DNA of 64,000 nt from Hyphomonas sp. (GCA_020638455.1 JACKIK010000001.1:248001-312000); one strand, 5' to 3'; positions 9,256 to 17,645 are shown, counted from the stretch's first letter. Program-made: numbers and translations. The notes: a model not told the origin generated them from the sequence alone.

Positions 9256-9606
9256 ATGATTACTGATCAGGACATGTCTGCCGTATTCCACGCGCTCTCG
9301 CATGAGAGCCGCCGGCAGATCCTCGACATCCTGAGGGACCGGCCCGGCTGCCCGGTGGGCGAGCTGGCGCGGCATTTCGATGTCAGCCGGATCGCCGTGA
9401 TGAACCACCTCGCCGTGCTGGAACAGGCCGGCCTGGTGGTCAGCGAGAAGGAGGGCCGTGTCCGCCGCCTGTGGCTGAATGCGGCCCCGCTGCAGATGAT
9501 CCAGGACCGCTGGCTCGGCGGCTATACAAGCCACTTCGCGAGCCGCGTGACGCAGCTGAAATATGCGGCCGAGGCCGCCGCCCGCAAAGAGGAGGAAAGC
9601 GAATGA
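9256..9606 (+). CDS. ArsR-family transcriptional regulator
   Basis: This 116-residue winged-helix protein has the ArsR-type DNA-binding domain: HALSHESRRQILDILRD, then the recognition helix around FDVSRIAVMNHLAVLEQAG and the wing EKEGRVRRLWLN. No cysteine metal site is visible in helix 3, so it is probably not a metal sensor. Its stop overlaps the ATG of the next gene (ATGA), a SRPBCC protein. This ArsR plus SRPBCC (AHSA1-like) pairing is frequent in proteobacteria and usually forms a self-regulated operon. An A/T-rich patch with TAATAATGTAATTA-like sequence at about 9236-9256 directly before the start is the likely promoter/operator. Confidence 0.92.
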   Translation: MITDQDMSAVFHALSHESRRQILDILRDRPGCPVGELARHFDVSRIAVMNHLAVLEQAGLVVSEKEGRVRRLWLNAAPLQMIQDRWLGGYTSHFASRVTQLKYAAEAAARKEEESE

Positions 9607-10151
9607 CCGACCCCGCCGGCAAGCCCGCCATTGCGCCCCGCTCCGTCTACAAGGTGGTCATACATGCCCCGATCCGGATAGTCTGGGACACGCTGGTCAA
9701 GACGGACGAAGTGCTGCCTTTCATCTTCGGGGCGGTGTGCAATACCGAGGACGGCCTGAAAGTGGGCCGCCCGATGCGCATGATCACCAGAGACGGGAAA
9801 TACGCGACCGTCGTCGGCGAAGTGCTCGAATTTTCCCCGCCGCACCGCTATGCGCACACGATGAAGTTCACCCAGTATCCGGACGCGCTGGCCACGGTGA
9901 TCTACGAACTGAAAGAGGTCGCGGGCGGCACCGAATTCTCTCTGATCACGGAGAATGTACCCGCCGGGACACAGACCGAGAAGTCCATGGCGCCGGGATC
10001 GAAATTCATCGCGGAAAACCTCAAGGCCGTGGCCGAAACGGGCAAGCCCCTGTTCAGTGGGCGGATGGCAGTGATGATGGCGCCGGTGTTCGGCCTCATG
10101 GCGCCCGCCCGGTGCCGGATTGAAAACTGGCCTTTCGGCAAATACGAATAG
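9603..10151 (+). CDS. SRPBCC (AHSA1/START-like) ligand-binding protein
   Basis: The 182-residue product has the helix-grip fold signature: an N-terminal strand VYKVVIHAPIRIVWDTLVK, central strands (MRMITRDGKYATVVGEVLEF, HTMKFT, VIYELKEV, TEFSLITENV) and a long C-terminal helix. These proteins bind hydrophobic ligands in an internal cavity; some act as cochaperone-like AHSA1 proteins. It is translationally coupled to the ArsR gene, which suggests the two respond to the same unknown signal. The ligand cannot be predicted. Confidence 0.88.
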   Translation: MTDPAGKPAIAPRSVYKVVIHAPIRIVWDTLVKTDEVLPFIFGAVCNTEDGLKVGRPMRMITRDGKYATVVGEVLEFSPPHRYAHTMKFTQYPDALATVIYELKEVAGGTEFSLITENVPAGTQTEKSMAPGSKFIAENLKAVAETGKPLFSGRMAVMMAPVFGLMAPARCRIENWPFGKYE

Positions 10152-10169
10152 ACGATCAGGGAGGGGATA

Positions 10170-10721
10170 ATGGCGAAGACGCCTGAAGAGATGCTGGAAT
10201 CGATGAAGGGAAACCTTCTGACGAATACCGGCAAGTCGCTCGACGACTGGGCGGCGCTGGTGCGCGCGAGCGGCATCGAAAAGCATGGCGAACAGGTGAA
10301 GATGCTGAAGGAACAGCATGGCCTCGGCCACGGCTTCGCCAACATGATCTGCCACGCGGCCAAGGGCGGCTTCGAAGCGGCAGAGGACGACCTGCTCGCC
10401 GGGCAGTACAAGGGCAAGGAAACCCTGCGCCCCCTCTACGACGCGCTCGATTCCTTTGCCCGCTCGCTCGGCAGCGATGTCGAGATTTCCCCGCGCAAGA
10501 CATCCGTACCGTTTCGTCGCTCGAAGAATTTCGCCGTGGTGACACCCGCCACAAAGTCGCGGATCGACCTCGGCCTGAACCTCAAGGGCACGCCCGGAAG
10601 CGGACGTCTCATCGAAGAAAAGCCGGGCGGCATGTGTACGCACAAGGTGAAGCTGGAATCGCTGGACGATTTCGACGCCGAGGTGAAAGCGTGGCTGACG
10701 GACGCCTATGGCCGCGCCTGA
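10170..10721 (+). CDS. DUF4287/DUF5655 domain protein
   Basis: The N-terminal half (residues 1-70) matches DUF4287: KTPEEMLESMKGNLLTNTGKS, then WAALVRASGIEKHGEQVKMLKEQHGLGHGFANM. The C-terminal half fits DUF5655, with the YDALDSFARSLG helix and the KTSVPFRRSKNFAVVTPAT segment. Such two-domain proteins are widespread and biochemically uncharacterised; DUF5655 is distantly related to nuclease-like or DNA-transport folds. It lies 18 bases after the SRPBCC gene on the same strand, so the three probably share a transcript. A GGGAGGGGATA ribosome site precedes the start. Confidence 0.85.
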   Translation: MAKTPEEMLESMKGNLLTNTGKSLDDWAALVRASGIEKHGEQVKMLKEQHGLGHGFANMICHAAKGGFEAAEDDLLAGQYKGKETLRPLYDALDSFARSLGSDVEISPRKTSVPFRRSKNFAVVTPATKSRIDLGLNLKGTPGSGRLIEEKPGGMCTHKVKLESLDDFDAEVKAWLTDAYGRA

Positions 10722-10724
10722 GAC

Positions 10725-11219
10725 TTACCAGTGCAGGATTTTCTGCAATGAGAAGGTGGTGAAGCCGATCACGGCGACCACGAACATCAGGCTGATTGCC
10801 AGGACGTAGTTGCCGACCAGCGGCGTCATCGCCACGTTCCAGACCAGCAGGCCGAAGGTGCAGGCGCCGAGGCCGTAAGATACGACCAGGTGCAGCGGGC
10901 CAAGTTCCTTGCGCTCAGCCGGCGTCAGCTGAAATGTCAGCGTCGCCATCATCAGGGTCACTGCTGCGCCGGCGATCAGGAACACGTAGCTGGAGGCGAC
11001 CCAGAGGGCCGGGCCCGACAGGCCGTAGGCATCCAGGATCAAGGGCACCAGCGCGGCGGCAACGGTCCCCAGGCTGCAGCTCAGCATGCTGGCCGCGTGG
11101 TGAGTGTTGACGCGGGACTTCGCCCCCTCGCCGATGAGGAACACCACGAAGATCCCGATGAGGCCGGTCAGCACCAGCGCCAGCTGCGCCATGCCGATCA
11201 GGAACGCCGTCTCCTGCAT
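10725..11219 (-). CDS. Four-helix membrane protein, unknown function
   Basis: This is a 164-residue integral membrane protein with four or five hydrophobic helices (about 5-30, 42-65, 70-95, 110-130, 135-155). The start MQETAF is chosen because a strong GGGGGAGGAG lies a few bases upstream; an in-frame ATG nine codons earlier lacks one. It ends convergently 3 bases from the DUF4287 gene. No family signature is visible. The charged loops are short, so it is unlikely to carry a soluble domain. Confidence 0.75.
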   Translation of the reverse strand: MQETAFLIGMAQLALVLTGLIGIFVVFLIGEGAKSRVNTHHAASMLSCSLGTVAAALVPLILDAYGLSGPALWVASSYVFLIAGAAVTLMMATLTFQLTPAERKELGPLHLVVSYGLGACTFGLLVWNVAMTPLVGNYVLAISLMFVVAVIGFTTFSLQKILHW

Positions 11220-11625
11220 CGTCCGGCTCCTCCCCCGGCCTGACACGATTTGATCCCGCCAATGGGATCACACCTGGCCGGGCACGGCAAACGGGAACAG
11301 AAAAAATCACCCCGCAGGGGCGCGCCGGTGTGGCAGGACGCGCCCCGTGCGGGGCAAATCGGGACGCTGGTGTGACGGCATCCCGTGGGAGAGGCGGGCT
11401 TGTCGCCCGAGCTTAGACGCAGCCTGTTCCCGAGGCAGCCAACGCGAAACGGTTCATCCTGCTGAAGGGAGCCCCGCATCGCCACGTGCTGCCTGTCCGG
11501 TCAGGATCACAGGCAAGAACTCAACACGCCGGAGGGCGCCCGCTGAGAGACACACAAAACACCATCGGGCCCACCGAGCCATACTCAGCCATAGAATCGT
11601 TCCCGTTGCAAGCGCGTGTCTCGCT
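11220..11625. other. Non-coding gap of about 400 bases
   Basis: I find no convincing gene. The region holds a small hairpin (GATCCC/GGGATC, 11252-11269), a strong G/C-rich hairpin with a T tract on the minus strand (annotated separately), and about 250 bases of ordinary sequence between that hairpin and the Old Yellow Enzyme gene. Short open frames here have Cys/Arg-rich compositions typical of shadow reading. Confidence 0.5.
11301..11355 (-). terminator. Probable intrinsic terminator, minus strand
   Basis: Read on the minus strand, a G/C-rich imperfect hairpin (arms around 11339-11354 and 11310-11324, loop about 14 bases) is followed by a run of six T (complement of AAAAAA at 11301-11306). 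The only minus-strand gene upstream is the flavin oxidoreductase, whose stop lies about 270 bases away. Either its transcript has a long 3' region or an unannotated RNA lies between. Confidence 0.5.
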
Positions 11626-12732
11626 CTAGTAGAGCGTCGCCAGCGCCGCGGCATCGTAATCGCGAATTTCGTCCGTGCGCCCGTCGCGGACCTTGGTCGC
11701 CCAGTGCGGATCCTGCAGCAGCGCCCGGCCGACCGCGACGAGGTCGAACTCGCCCCGGTCGAGACGCGCCTCGAGGTCGTCCAGGGACCGCTGGCCCGAG
11801 CCTTCGCCCCGGAAGGCACCGATGAAATCCACCGACAGGCCAACGGATCCGACTGTGATCGTGGGCAGTCCGGTCAGCTTCTTCGCCCAGCCGGCACCGT
11901 TGAGACCGTTCTCGCCGTCGACCTCCGGGAATTCCGGTTCCCAGTAGCGGCGCTGGGAGACGTGCAGCATGTCGACACCGGCATCGACGAAGACTTTCAG
12001 GAACTCCTCCAGCGCCTGCGGCGTGGTGGCGAGCCGGGCCGTATATTCCTGCTGCTTCCACTGGGAGTAGCGAAGGATGATCGGGAAATCCGGACCGACC
12101 TTCTTGCGGGTCTCCCGGATGATGTCGGCGGCGAAGGTCGCGCGCTCCGGCAGGGAGCCGCCGAACCGGTCCTTGCGGAGGTTCATCACGTCCCAGAAGA
12201 ACTCGTCGATCAGGTAGCCGTGGGCGCCATGAATCTCGACACAGTCGAAGCCGAGCTTCGCGGCCTCACCCGCCGCTTCGGCATAGGCCATGACCATGTC
12301 GTCGACTTCGGCCGCACTCGGCTCCGGCAGCACCTGCTTGCCGGAATGGGTGACGCCGGAGGGGCCGTCGGTTGGCGCTTCCGGTTCGGGGCCGGAGCCC
12401 GGCTTGCGCATCATGCCCTGGTGCCAGATCTGCGGCGCGATGTGGCCGTGATTGGCGTGGACCCGGTCCACAACCGACTTCCAGCCGGCCAGCGCGTCCG
12501 CCTTGTAGAAGTTCGGCACGTTCGGGTCGTTCGACGCGCCGCCACGTCGCACAGTCGTGCCCTCGGTGATGATCAGGCCGACATCGGCGGCAGCCCGGCG
12601 GGCATAGTAGTCCGCGACATTGTCGCCCGGCACACCGCCCGGAGAATGGGAGCGGGTCATCGGCGCCATCACGATGCGATTGGGAAGGTCGAGGGATTTC
12701 AGCTTGAACGGCTTGAACAACGGGCTGGACAT
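11626..12732 (-). CDS. NADH:flavin oxidoreductase (Old Yellow Enzyme family)
   Basis: The 368-residue protein is a full-length FMN-dependent TIM barrel. It begins LFKPFKLKSLDLPNRIVMAPMTRSHS and contains the family motifs IHGAHGYLIDEF and the FMN-phosphate segment near DLVAVGRALLQDP. OYE-type enzymes reduce activated C=C bonds of enals, enones, nitroesters or maleimides with NAD(P)H. The start MSSPLF at 12732 has a GAGGAG upstream; the further 40-codon upstream extension lacks family similarity. No neighbouring pathway genes indicate a substrate. Confidence 0.93.
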   Translation of the reverse strand: MSSPLFKPFKLKSLDLPNRIVMAPMTRSHSPGGVPGDNVADYYARRAAADVGLIITEGTTVRRGGASNDPNVPNFYKADALAGWKSVVDRVHANHGHIAPQIWHQGMMRKPGSGPEPEAPTDGPSGVTHSGKQVLPEPSAAEVDDMVMAYAEAAGEAAKLGFDCVEIHGAHGYLIDEFFWDVMNLRKDRFGGSLPERATFAADIIRETRKKVGPDFPIILRYSQWKQQEYTARLATTPQALEEFLKVFVDAGVDMLHVSQRRYWEPEFPEVDGENGLNGAGWAKKLTGLPTITVGSVGLSVDFIGAFRGEGSGQRSLDDLEARLDRGEFDLVAVGRALLQDPHWATKVRDGRTDEIRDYDAAALATLY

Positions 12733-12963
12733 CTGGCAGGGCTCCTCGGTTTGGACCGGCTTCAGGTGGCGCGGCCGGGACGCCCCGTCAACCGTATGAC
12801 GTTGGGGCAGGACGCGGCAGCAGCCGTAAAGGGTCGGTTCAGCAGGCGTCAACGACCGCCGGCGCGCTGTCTGCCCGGTGCATGAAGGCCCGGCACCGAA
12901 AGATTCATTTGAAGTTCAGACGGGGCTTGCCTGAATGGCTGAACCTGTTGAAGTTCCTTGGAC
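12733..12963. promoter_or_regulatory. Divergent promoter region between OYE and lipoprotein genes
   Basis: About 230 bases separate two divergent genes. The A/T-richer stretch at 12900-12960 (GATTCATTTGAAGTTC) is the likely promoter of the rightward lipoprotein. No operator palindrome was recognised. Confidence 0.25.
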
Positions 12964-14016
12964 ATGATGCGCCCGTTCATTCTCTTCCTGCTCGCCCTGC
13001 CCCTGCTCGCCGCCTGTGCGACGCCCGGCTATGATTACAGCGCCCGGATGGTGCCGACTTTCCCCGAAGCGGTCGCGTATCGGGACGTGTCGGTCGGCCG
13101 GTTCCGCGGCCCGGCCGGCGACGTGGCCGAGAGCGAATTCGCCCGCATGCTGGACGAGACCACGCTCGACGGCGCCCACTGGTTCGGGATCGCCGGCTCC
13201 GACGGCCGCCGGGGCGTCTACGACGGCGAGGTTCACATCGAGTCCTGGGAGGCGGAGACACGGTTCGAACGAAAGCGCGAATGCGTGGAGTACGACGCCC
13301 CGTTCGACTGCGAGCACCGCGCCATCGTCGAGACCGAATGTACGGAAGAAACGGTGGAAGTGTCTGTCACGGCGACGCTCCGCGACAGGGAAACCGGACG
13401 GCGCGTCTTCACCCAGACCCAGGGCGGCGGCGCCAATCACGAAACCTGCGTCGACGTCGCCCAGTATGAGGATGAAGGCCAGACGCTCGGTGTCTGGCGG
13501 GACCCCGTGCATTCAAGCTATTCGGCCTGGGACGCGCCATACGGCATGGTGGCCGATGCAACGGTGGAGGCCGTGCGCCGTTTCCGCACCGATATCGCGC
13601 CCTATGACGCAACGGTCCGGGCGGAGATCATGACCAAGGGGCTGATTCCCGAGGAGCAGAACGATCCGCGCTTCCAGGCGGCCGTCGATGCGACGAAGCG
13701 CGGGGAGATGCTGGGGGCGTGCGCACAATGGGATGCGCTCGCCCGCGACTGGCCGGATGCGCCCGCGATCCTGCACAATCTCGGCGCCTGCGCCGAGGCG
13801 CGCGGCGACATGACGACTGCCCAGTTGCGCTATGCCCGCGCCGCAGAGATCGCACAGCACATTCCGCTGCTGAAAGACCAGCAGGCCCAGCCGATCTTCG
13901 ACGCGCTGGCGCGCGTGTCCGGACGGAGGATGGACGATACGTTCCTGAACCGCGCCACGGACAGTCCGGAAATGCCGGACGTGCCGGCGGCGCCGCCCGC
14001 GGAAAGCGGCTCCTGA
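12964..14016 (+). CDS. Lipoprotein with possible C-terminal TPR, unknown function
   Basis: The 350-residue product has a lipoprotein signal ending in LLAAC, placing it in the envelope. The body is acidic and contains paired cysteines (ECVEYDAPFDCEHR, then ECTEETVE and NHETC) that may form disulfides. A segment near residues 255-300 (WDALARDWPDAPAILHNLGACAEARGDMTTAQLRYARAAEIA) has the spacing of one tetratricopeptide repeat. ATG at 12964 or 12967 both give the same signal; an upstream TTG at 12958 is less likely. Family not recognised. Confidence 0.75.
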   Translation: MMRPFILFLLALPLLAACATPGYDYSARMVPTFPEAVAYRDVSVGRFRGPAGDVAESEFARMLDETTLDGAHWFGIAGSDGRRGVYDGEVHIESWEAETRFERKRECVEYDAPFDCEHRAIVETECTEETVEVSVTATLRDRETGRRVFTQTQGGGANHETCVDVAQYEDEGQTLGVWRDPVHSSYSAWDAPYGMVADATVEAVRRFRTDIAPYDATVRAEIMTKGLIPEEQNDPRFQAAVDATKRGEMLGACAQWDALARDWPDAPAILHNLGACAEARGDMTTAQLRYARAAEIAQHIPLLKDQQAQPIFDALARVSGRRMDDTFLNRATDSPEMPDVPAAPPAESGS

Positions 14017-14019
14017 GCC

Positions 14020-14142
14020 TCAGAAAATCGGCAGGTGGCTGAAGGAGGCGCTGCGTTCGGCCGCCTCGGCGATCACGCCCCAGGCCATGCCGGCGCCGAA
14101 GGACATCGCACAGAAAGCGAGTTTGAGAGCAATACTACGCAT
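14020..14142 (-). CDS. Small 40-residue membrane or secreted protein
   Basis: A 40-codon frame starts at ATG 14142 with GGGAG at a spacing of 8 bases. It encodes MRSIALKLAFCAMSFGAGMAW followed by a short polar tail ending HLPIF. Residues 4-25 form one hydrophobic segment, either a signal sequence or a single membrane helix. The good ribosome site, normal codon use and placement at the end of a leftward run of small genes support it as real. It ends 3 bases from the convergent lipoprotein stop. Function unknown. Confidence 0.6.
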   Translation of the reverse strand: MRSIALKLAFCAMSFGAGMAWGVIAEAAERSASFSHLPIF

Positions 14143-14202
14143 AAGCGAACTCCCGGATTGGAACACTCCTGTTCCGGGAACTGCAAAGGGTGGGCCGTTG
14201 GC

Positions 14203-14391
14203 CTAGTCCTGTTGATCGCGCTTCAGTTTGTGCGCCTCGGTCAGGCTGGCGAGCTTTTCGGCGCGTGCTTCGTCCAGCTGCCTGTCTGCTTTGGTCCGTC
14301 CGAATTTGGCACGGTTTTCCTTCGCCGCCTGCTGCTTGCCGGCCTTGGCTTTTGCCTTGCGGGCCTTGTTGAGATTGATCGGCGTCATCAT
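14203..14391 (-). CDS. DUF4169 family small basic protein
   Basis: This 62-residue, highly charged protein matches the alphaproteobacterial DUF4169 pattern: an N-terminal INLNKARKAKAKA helix, then ENRAKFGRTKADR and LDEARAEKLAS. It is Lys/Ala-rich and almost certainly an alpha-helical cytoplasmic protein. The function of the family is unknown. Two consecutive ATGs (14391, 14388) are possible starts after AGGGTGG. The GNAT gene upstream ends 9 bases before it, so the two are probably cotranscribed. Confidence 0.85.
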   Translation of the reverse strand: MMTPINLNKARKAKAKAGKQQAAKENRAKFGRTKADRQLDEARAEKLASLTEAHKLKRDQQD

Positions 14392-14400
14392 GGAACCACC

Positions 14401-14991
14401 CTAGCCGAACTCGGCGAGCCGCGCATCCAGCCGTGATTTCACGTCCGGCCATTCGCAAGCGAGGACCGAGAAGACCACGGTCGAGCGGACATAGCCCGTC
14501 GGCAGGATCCGGTTGTCGCGCAGGATCCCCTCCTGCATGGCGCCGAGCTTGCGGACGGCCGCCTGCGAGCGCTCATTGCGCTGGTCGATATTGAATTGCA
14601 CGCGGATCGCGCCGGCATCGAACGCGTTGCCGAGCATCAGGCGCTTGGCGGCCGGATTGATTGCCGTGCCCTGCGCCTCGGCGGTGTACATGGTCATGCC
14701 GATTTCAACGTTCTTCGAGGGGTGATCGGGGCTGAGATAGGTGGTGATCCCGGCGAAGCGCCCATCCGGCCATTCCACGCGGAACGGGATCAGGACGCCC
14801 TCGCCCGTCCGCCGCTCGATTTCGCCCAGCCAGTAGCCGATCCAGTCCGCCGCCGGCGCGTAATAGGGCCAGGTCGCGATACGTTCGCCAAGCTGCTCCG
14901 CCATGGCACGAAGCTCTGCCCCGTCCCGGTCGACGTCGAACGGCACCAGCGTGACATGGCTGTTTGCCAGTTCGGCGGCGGCGAGCTGCAT
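14401..14991 (-). CDS. GNAT acetyltransferase (RimJ/RimL type)
   Basis: The 196-residue protein has the layout of RimJ/RimL-like N-acetyltransferases: an N-terminal VTLVPFDVDRDGAELRAM segment, a central FAGITTYLSPDHPSKNVEIGMTMY strand pair and the QFNIDQRNERSQAAVRKLGAMQEG motif, where Asn/Ser-Ala-Ala precede the acetyl-CoA helix. Members acetylate protein N-termini or small amines. It is preceded by a 98-residue unknown gene 9 bases away and followed by DUF4169. Confidence 0.87.
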   Translation of the reverse strand: MQLAAAELANSHVTLVPFDVDRDGAELRAMAEQLGERIATWPYYAPAADWIGYWLGEIERRTGEGVLIPFRVEWPDGRFAGITTYLSPDHPSKNVEIGMTMYTAEAQGTAINPAAKRLMLGNAFDAGAIRVQFNIDQRNERSQAAVRKLGAMQEGILRDNRILPTGYVRSTVVFSVLACEWPDVKSRLDARLAEFG

Positions 14992-15000
14992 GGGCGGGGC

Positions 15001-15297
15001 CTAGTCCTTGTGGGTGTCGCGCCACTGCTCCATGGCGAGCGAGATGGCGAAGGTCTCACGGTATTTCGGGCTGGAGGCCGGGCGCGGCGGCTTGGCGGCC
15101 GTCAGCGCCATGATCTCGGCGAGCTTGTTGTGGGCCGCGCCGGACTGGCCGGCCCCGATATAGGCGTGCAGCTCGACAAGGGCCGATGACAGCGGGTCAT
15201 GCGCGCGGATCACGAAATACGGCTCGTCTTCGGCCAGCTTCGCCAGCACATCGAATTCGGACGGATTGGCTTTCGAGCCAACAGGCGGTTTTGACAT
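15001..15297 (-). CDS. Small hypothetical protein
   Basis: This 98-residue protein is predicted to be helical: a first helix around FDVLAKLAEDEPYFVIRAHDPLSSALVELHAYIGAG, then a second around NKLAEIMALTAAK and a C-terminal helix with TFAISLAMEQWRDTHKD. No transmembrane or catalytic motif is evident. The start MSKPPVGS is chosen over a 36-codon extension that would run into the upstream gene's 3' end. Position in a tight leftward cluster suggests cotranscription with GNAT. Confidence 0.7.
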   Translation of the reverse strand: MSKPPVGSKANPSEFDVLAKLAEDEPYFVIRAHDPLSSALVELHAYIGAGQSGAAHNKLAEIMALTAAKPPRPASSPKYRETFAISLAMEQWRDTHKD

Positions 15298-15376
15298 GGG
15301 GCTGGGCCTTTCTGGTCGGCAGTGATTCTGTCGACGCCAGTCTATGCCAACCGGCGATTTGCGCCACAGGTAGCGT

Positions 15377-16144
15377 TCACTCGCTTGGTTCTTCCATGAT
15401 CTCATAGAGATAGGCTTCCGGATACATCAAGAAGTCGCGGGTGACGCGCACATGCTCCAGTTCGTCCCATTTTGTGCGGCGCGGGCCTTCCGGCGTAATC
15501 TCGCAGATCCAGGCATCGGGATAAGCGAGGATGATGGGCGAGTGCGTGGCGATCACGAACTGGCTGTCGTCCTGCACCAGCGCATGCAGGCGCTGCAGGA
15601 AAGCGATCTGCCGGGGCGGTGAGAGGGCGGCCTCCGGTTCGTCCAAAATGTAGAAGCCCCGGCCTTCAAACCTGTTCCGGAACAACGCCATGACGCTTTC
15701 GCCGTGAGACTGGCTGTGCAGCCCACGACCGCCATACCGTTCCAGCGTGGTCGCGACATCGACATAGCTGGCCTGGGCATAGAGGCTCTCGGCACGCAGA
15801 AAGTAGGAATCCTTCGGCCGCCTTGTGCCGCGGACCAGCTTCAGGAACTGGTGCAGAGTTGAATGCGTGTCCCGCGTGCTGAAACGATGGTCCCGGCTGC
15901 CGCCCTCAGCGTTCAGCCCCGCCGCAATGGCGATGGCCTCGATCAGCGTCGACTTGCCGGAGCCGTTCTCGCCGACGAGGAACGTCACCTTCTCGTGCAG
16001 TTCCAGCTTTTCCCAACTGCGCACGGCCGGCAGGTTGAACGGGTACGCATCCTCGCACCAACCTTCGCCACGCGTCTGAACCACGTCCATCACGTAGCCG
16101 CCGAAGTCGATTGCGCGCCGCCCGCCCATGCTGCCCTCATCCAT
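15377..16144 (-). CDS. ABC/SMC-like AAA ATPase (predicted ATPase)
   Basis: The 255-residue protein has a full ABC-type nucleotide-binding core: Walker A GENGSGKST at residues 58-66, a degenerate signature SQSHGES, Walker B FYILDEPEAALSP and the H-loop IATHSPI. There is no transmembrane partner and no coiled-coil insertion of SMC length, so it belongs with small stand-alone ATPases related to RecF/OLD-type proteins. Some such proteins act in phage defence, others in DNA repair. It lies 64 bases downstream of the TraG-like ATPase gene on the same strand. Alternative starts lie at residues 6 and 19. Confidence 0.88.
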   Translation of the reverse strand: MDEGSMGGRRAIDFGGYVMDVVQTRGEGWCEDAYPFNLPAVRSWEKLELHEKVTFLVGENGSGKSTLIEAIAIAAGLNAEGGSRDHRFSTRDTHSTLHQFLKLVRGTRRPKDSYFLRAESLYAQASYVDVATTLERYGGRGLHSQSHGESVMALFRNRFEGRGFYILDEPEAALSPPRQIAFLQRLHALVQDDSQFVIATHSPIILAYPDAWICEITPEGPRRTKWDELEHVRVTRDFLMYPEAYLYEIMEEPSE

Positions 16145-16208
16145 TTCCGACGGTAGGAAACCAAAGATGGAAGGGTGAGGCCAGCGAAGTTTGCGGGCGG
16201 CGCGCAGT

Positions 16209-17645
16209 TCAGCCGAAGATGTTGCCCTGTGGGGGACGTCCGCGCCTGCGGCCGTTCAGCATCGGATGGGGATCGAACAGGCCCCGGTACATCGGGTCCA
16301 GAAGATAGTCCGGCCGGCGGGCGATGAGGCCCTGCTGCCCGGCCATCTGCAGGGCGAGATGCGTTCGGTCCATCTTGCGCAGCGTGTCCTCGCTGAAATC
16401 CCCGAGGATCTGGGCGAGGTCCGAAGCCATCAGGTGGTTCGGCACGCCGAACACCTGGAGCGCGGCGGAGTTGGTCAGCACCGTCTGCCATTCGTCCGGC
16501 AGCATGCGCTTGATCTGCGCGATGTCCTGGAAGAAAGCCCAGACCCGGACCCCGTAGGACCGGGCCAGCGTGTAGACCATGGGCAGGAGGCCGAAATCCC
16601 CGAGCTGGGCGCACTCGTCGATGGCGAACAGCGTCCGGTGCTCCGGCAGGTCGCCCTCCCGCGACAGCACCGCGGAGAGCAGCGAGGCCGTCCAGAGGCG
16701 GAACAGCGCCGCGTGGCTCGCCAGCTTGGCCGGCGGCACGACCAGATAGATCGTCATCGGATCCCCGCGTGTGACGGCCGGCAGGTCGATGGTCGAGCAG
16801 GTGATCGTCTCCTGCGCCGCATCCGAGGCGATGACCGAGAAGTAGCTGCAGGCCGTGGCATGGATGCCGGAGCGGCAGCGATCCTCGGTCTGCAGGAAGC
16901 TGGCGATCTCTTCCCGGGCGAAGCGATGGATCCTTTCGCCTTCCGCATCGAGCAGCTTGGCCAGGCCGTAGGCCGGATCGTCCGCCTTCAGGTATCTCCG
17001 GACCCGCTGCAGTGTGCGATCAGCGCCTTTGTGGATGCTCGCCACCGCCGAGATCACCCCGGCGGCGAGGTCGTGCGCCCGGATATCCCAGAAAGGATCC
17101 GGCAGGCTCATATTGCCGCCGGAGAGCTGCTTGGCGATCTCCATCGCCAGGGATGACGGTTCGATCCCCGGAATGTCGAACGCGTCGAGCGGGTTGAGGC
17201 TGTCGCTCTGGTCCGAGACCACCCCGAACGGGTCGATGATGTGAACTTCCTGGCCCATCTCGCGCCGCCTTCGCGCTGTGACGTGGCAGGCTTCCCCTTT
17301 CGGATCGATCACGATGGCCGGGCCTTCATAGGTCAGCAGGTTGGGGATCAGGCCGCCGCGCCCCTTGCCGGCCCCAGTGGGCGCAACCGTGATCACATGC
17401 CCTTCGCCTTCGAGCCAGATCGGATCGCCGGCCTGTTCCGGCGGGGCCGCCGCATCGCCGAACCCGATCGGGACGTTTTCGGCCTCGAGGCGCCAGCCGA
17501 GCAGGAGGCGGTCGCCACCGCGGGGCCCTGACCTGCCTCTGGATCTTGGAGGCGTCGTGCGGCGCCGCTGAGTCTTTGTCGTTGTATTTTCTTTTGCCTT
17601 CACTCCTTGTTCCGGAAGCGGATCAATTCCCGGCAGGTTTTCCAT
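16209..17645 (-). CDS. Soluble VirD4/TraG-like coupling-protein ATPase
   Basis: This 478-residue product matches type IV secretion coupling proteins: Walker A APTGAGKG at 88-95, IVIDPKGE around 111-118, and Walker B LFAIDECAQLGDFG near 339-352, followed by arginine- and glutamine-containing motifs (WAFFQDIAQIK). Classical VirD4/TraG has two N-terminal membrane helices. Here the first 45 residues are instead basic and Pro/Arg-rich with no hydrophobic segment. No relaxase, mating-pair genes or oriT are nearby. It may be an orphan hexameric DNA- or protein-pumping ATPase. Start MENLPG is chosen by context; 15 codons further upstream are also open. Confidence 0.88.
   Translation of the reverse strand: MENLPGIDPLPEQGVKAKENTTTKTQRRRTTPPRSRGRSGPRGGDRLLLGWRLEAENVPIGFGDAAAPPEQAGDPIWLEGEGHVITVAPTGAGKGRGGLIPNLLTYEGPAIVIDPKGEACHVTARRRREMGQEVHIIDPFGVVSDQSDSLNPLDAFDIPGIEPSSLAMEIAKQLSGGNMSLPDPFWDIRAHDLAAGVISAVASIHKGADRTLQRVRRYLKADDPAYGLAKLLDAEGERIHRFAREEIASFLQTEDRCRSGIHATACSYFSVIASDAAQETITCSTIDLPAVTRGDPMTIYLVVPPAKLASHAALFRLWTASLLSAVLSREGDLPEHRTLFAIDECAQLGDFGLLPMVYTLARSYGVRVWAFFQDIAQIKRMLPDEWQTVLTNSAALQVFGVPNHLMASDLAQILGDFSEDTLRKMDRTHLALQMAGQQGLIARRPDYLLDPMYRGLFDPHPMLNGRRRGRPPQGNIFG

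Noticed and set aside
11347..12885. A 512-codon plus-strand frame opposite the OYE gene
   Set aside because: Antisense frame of a clear enzyme; no domain and no ribosome site.
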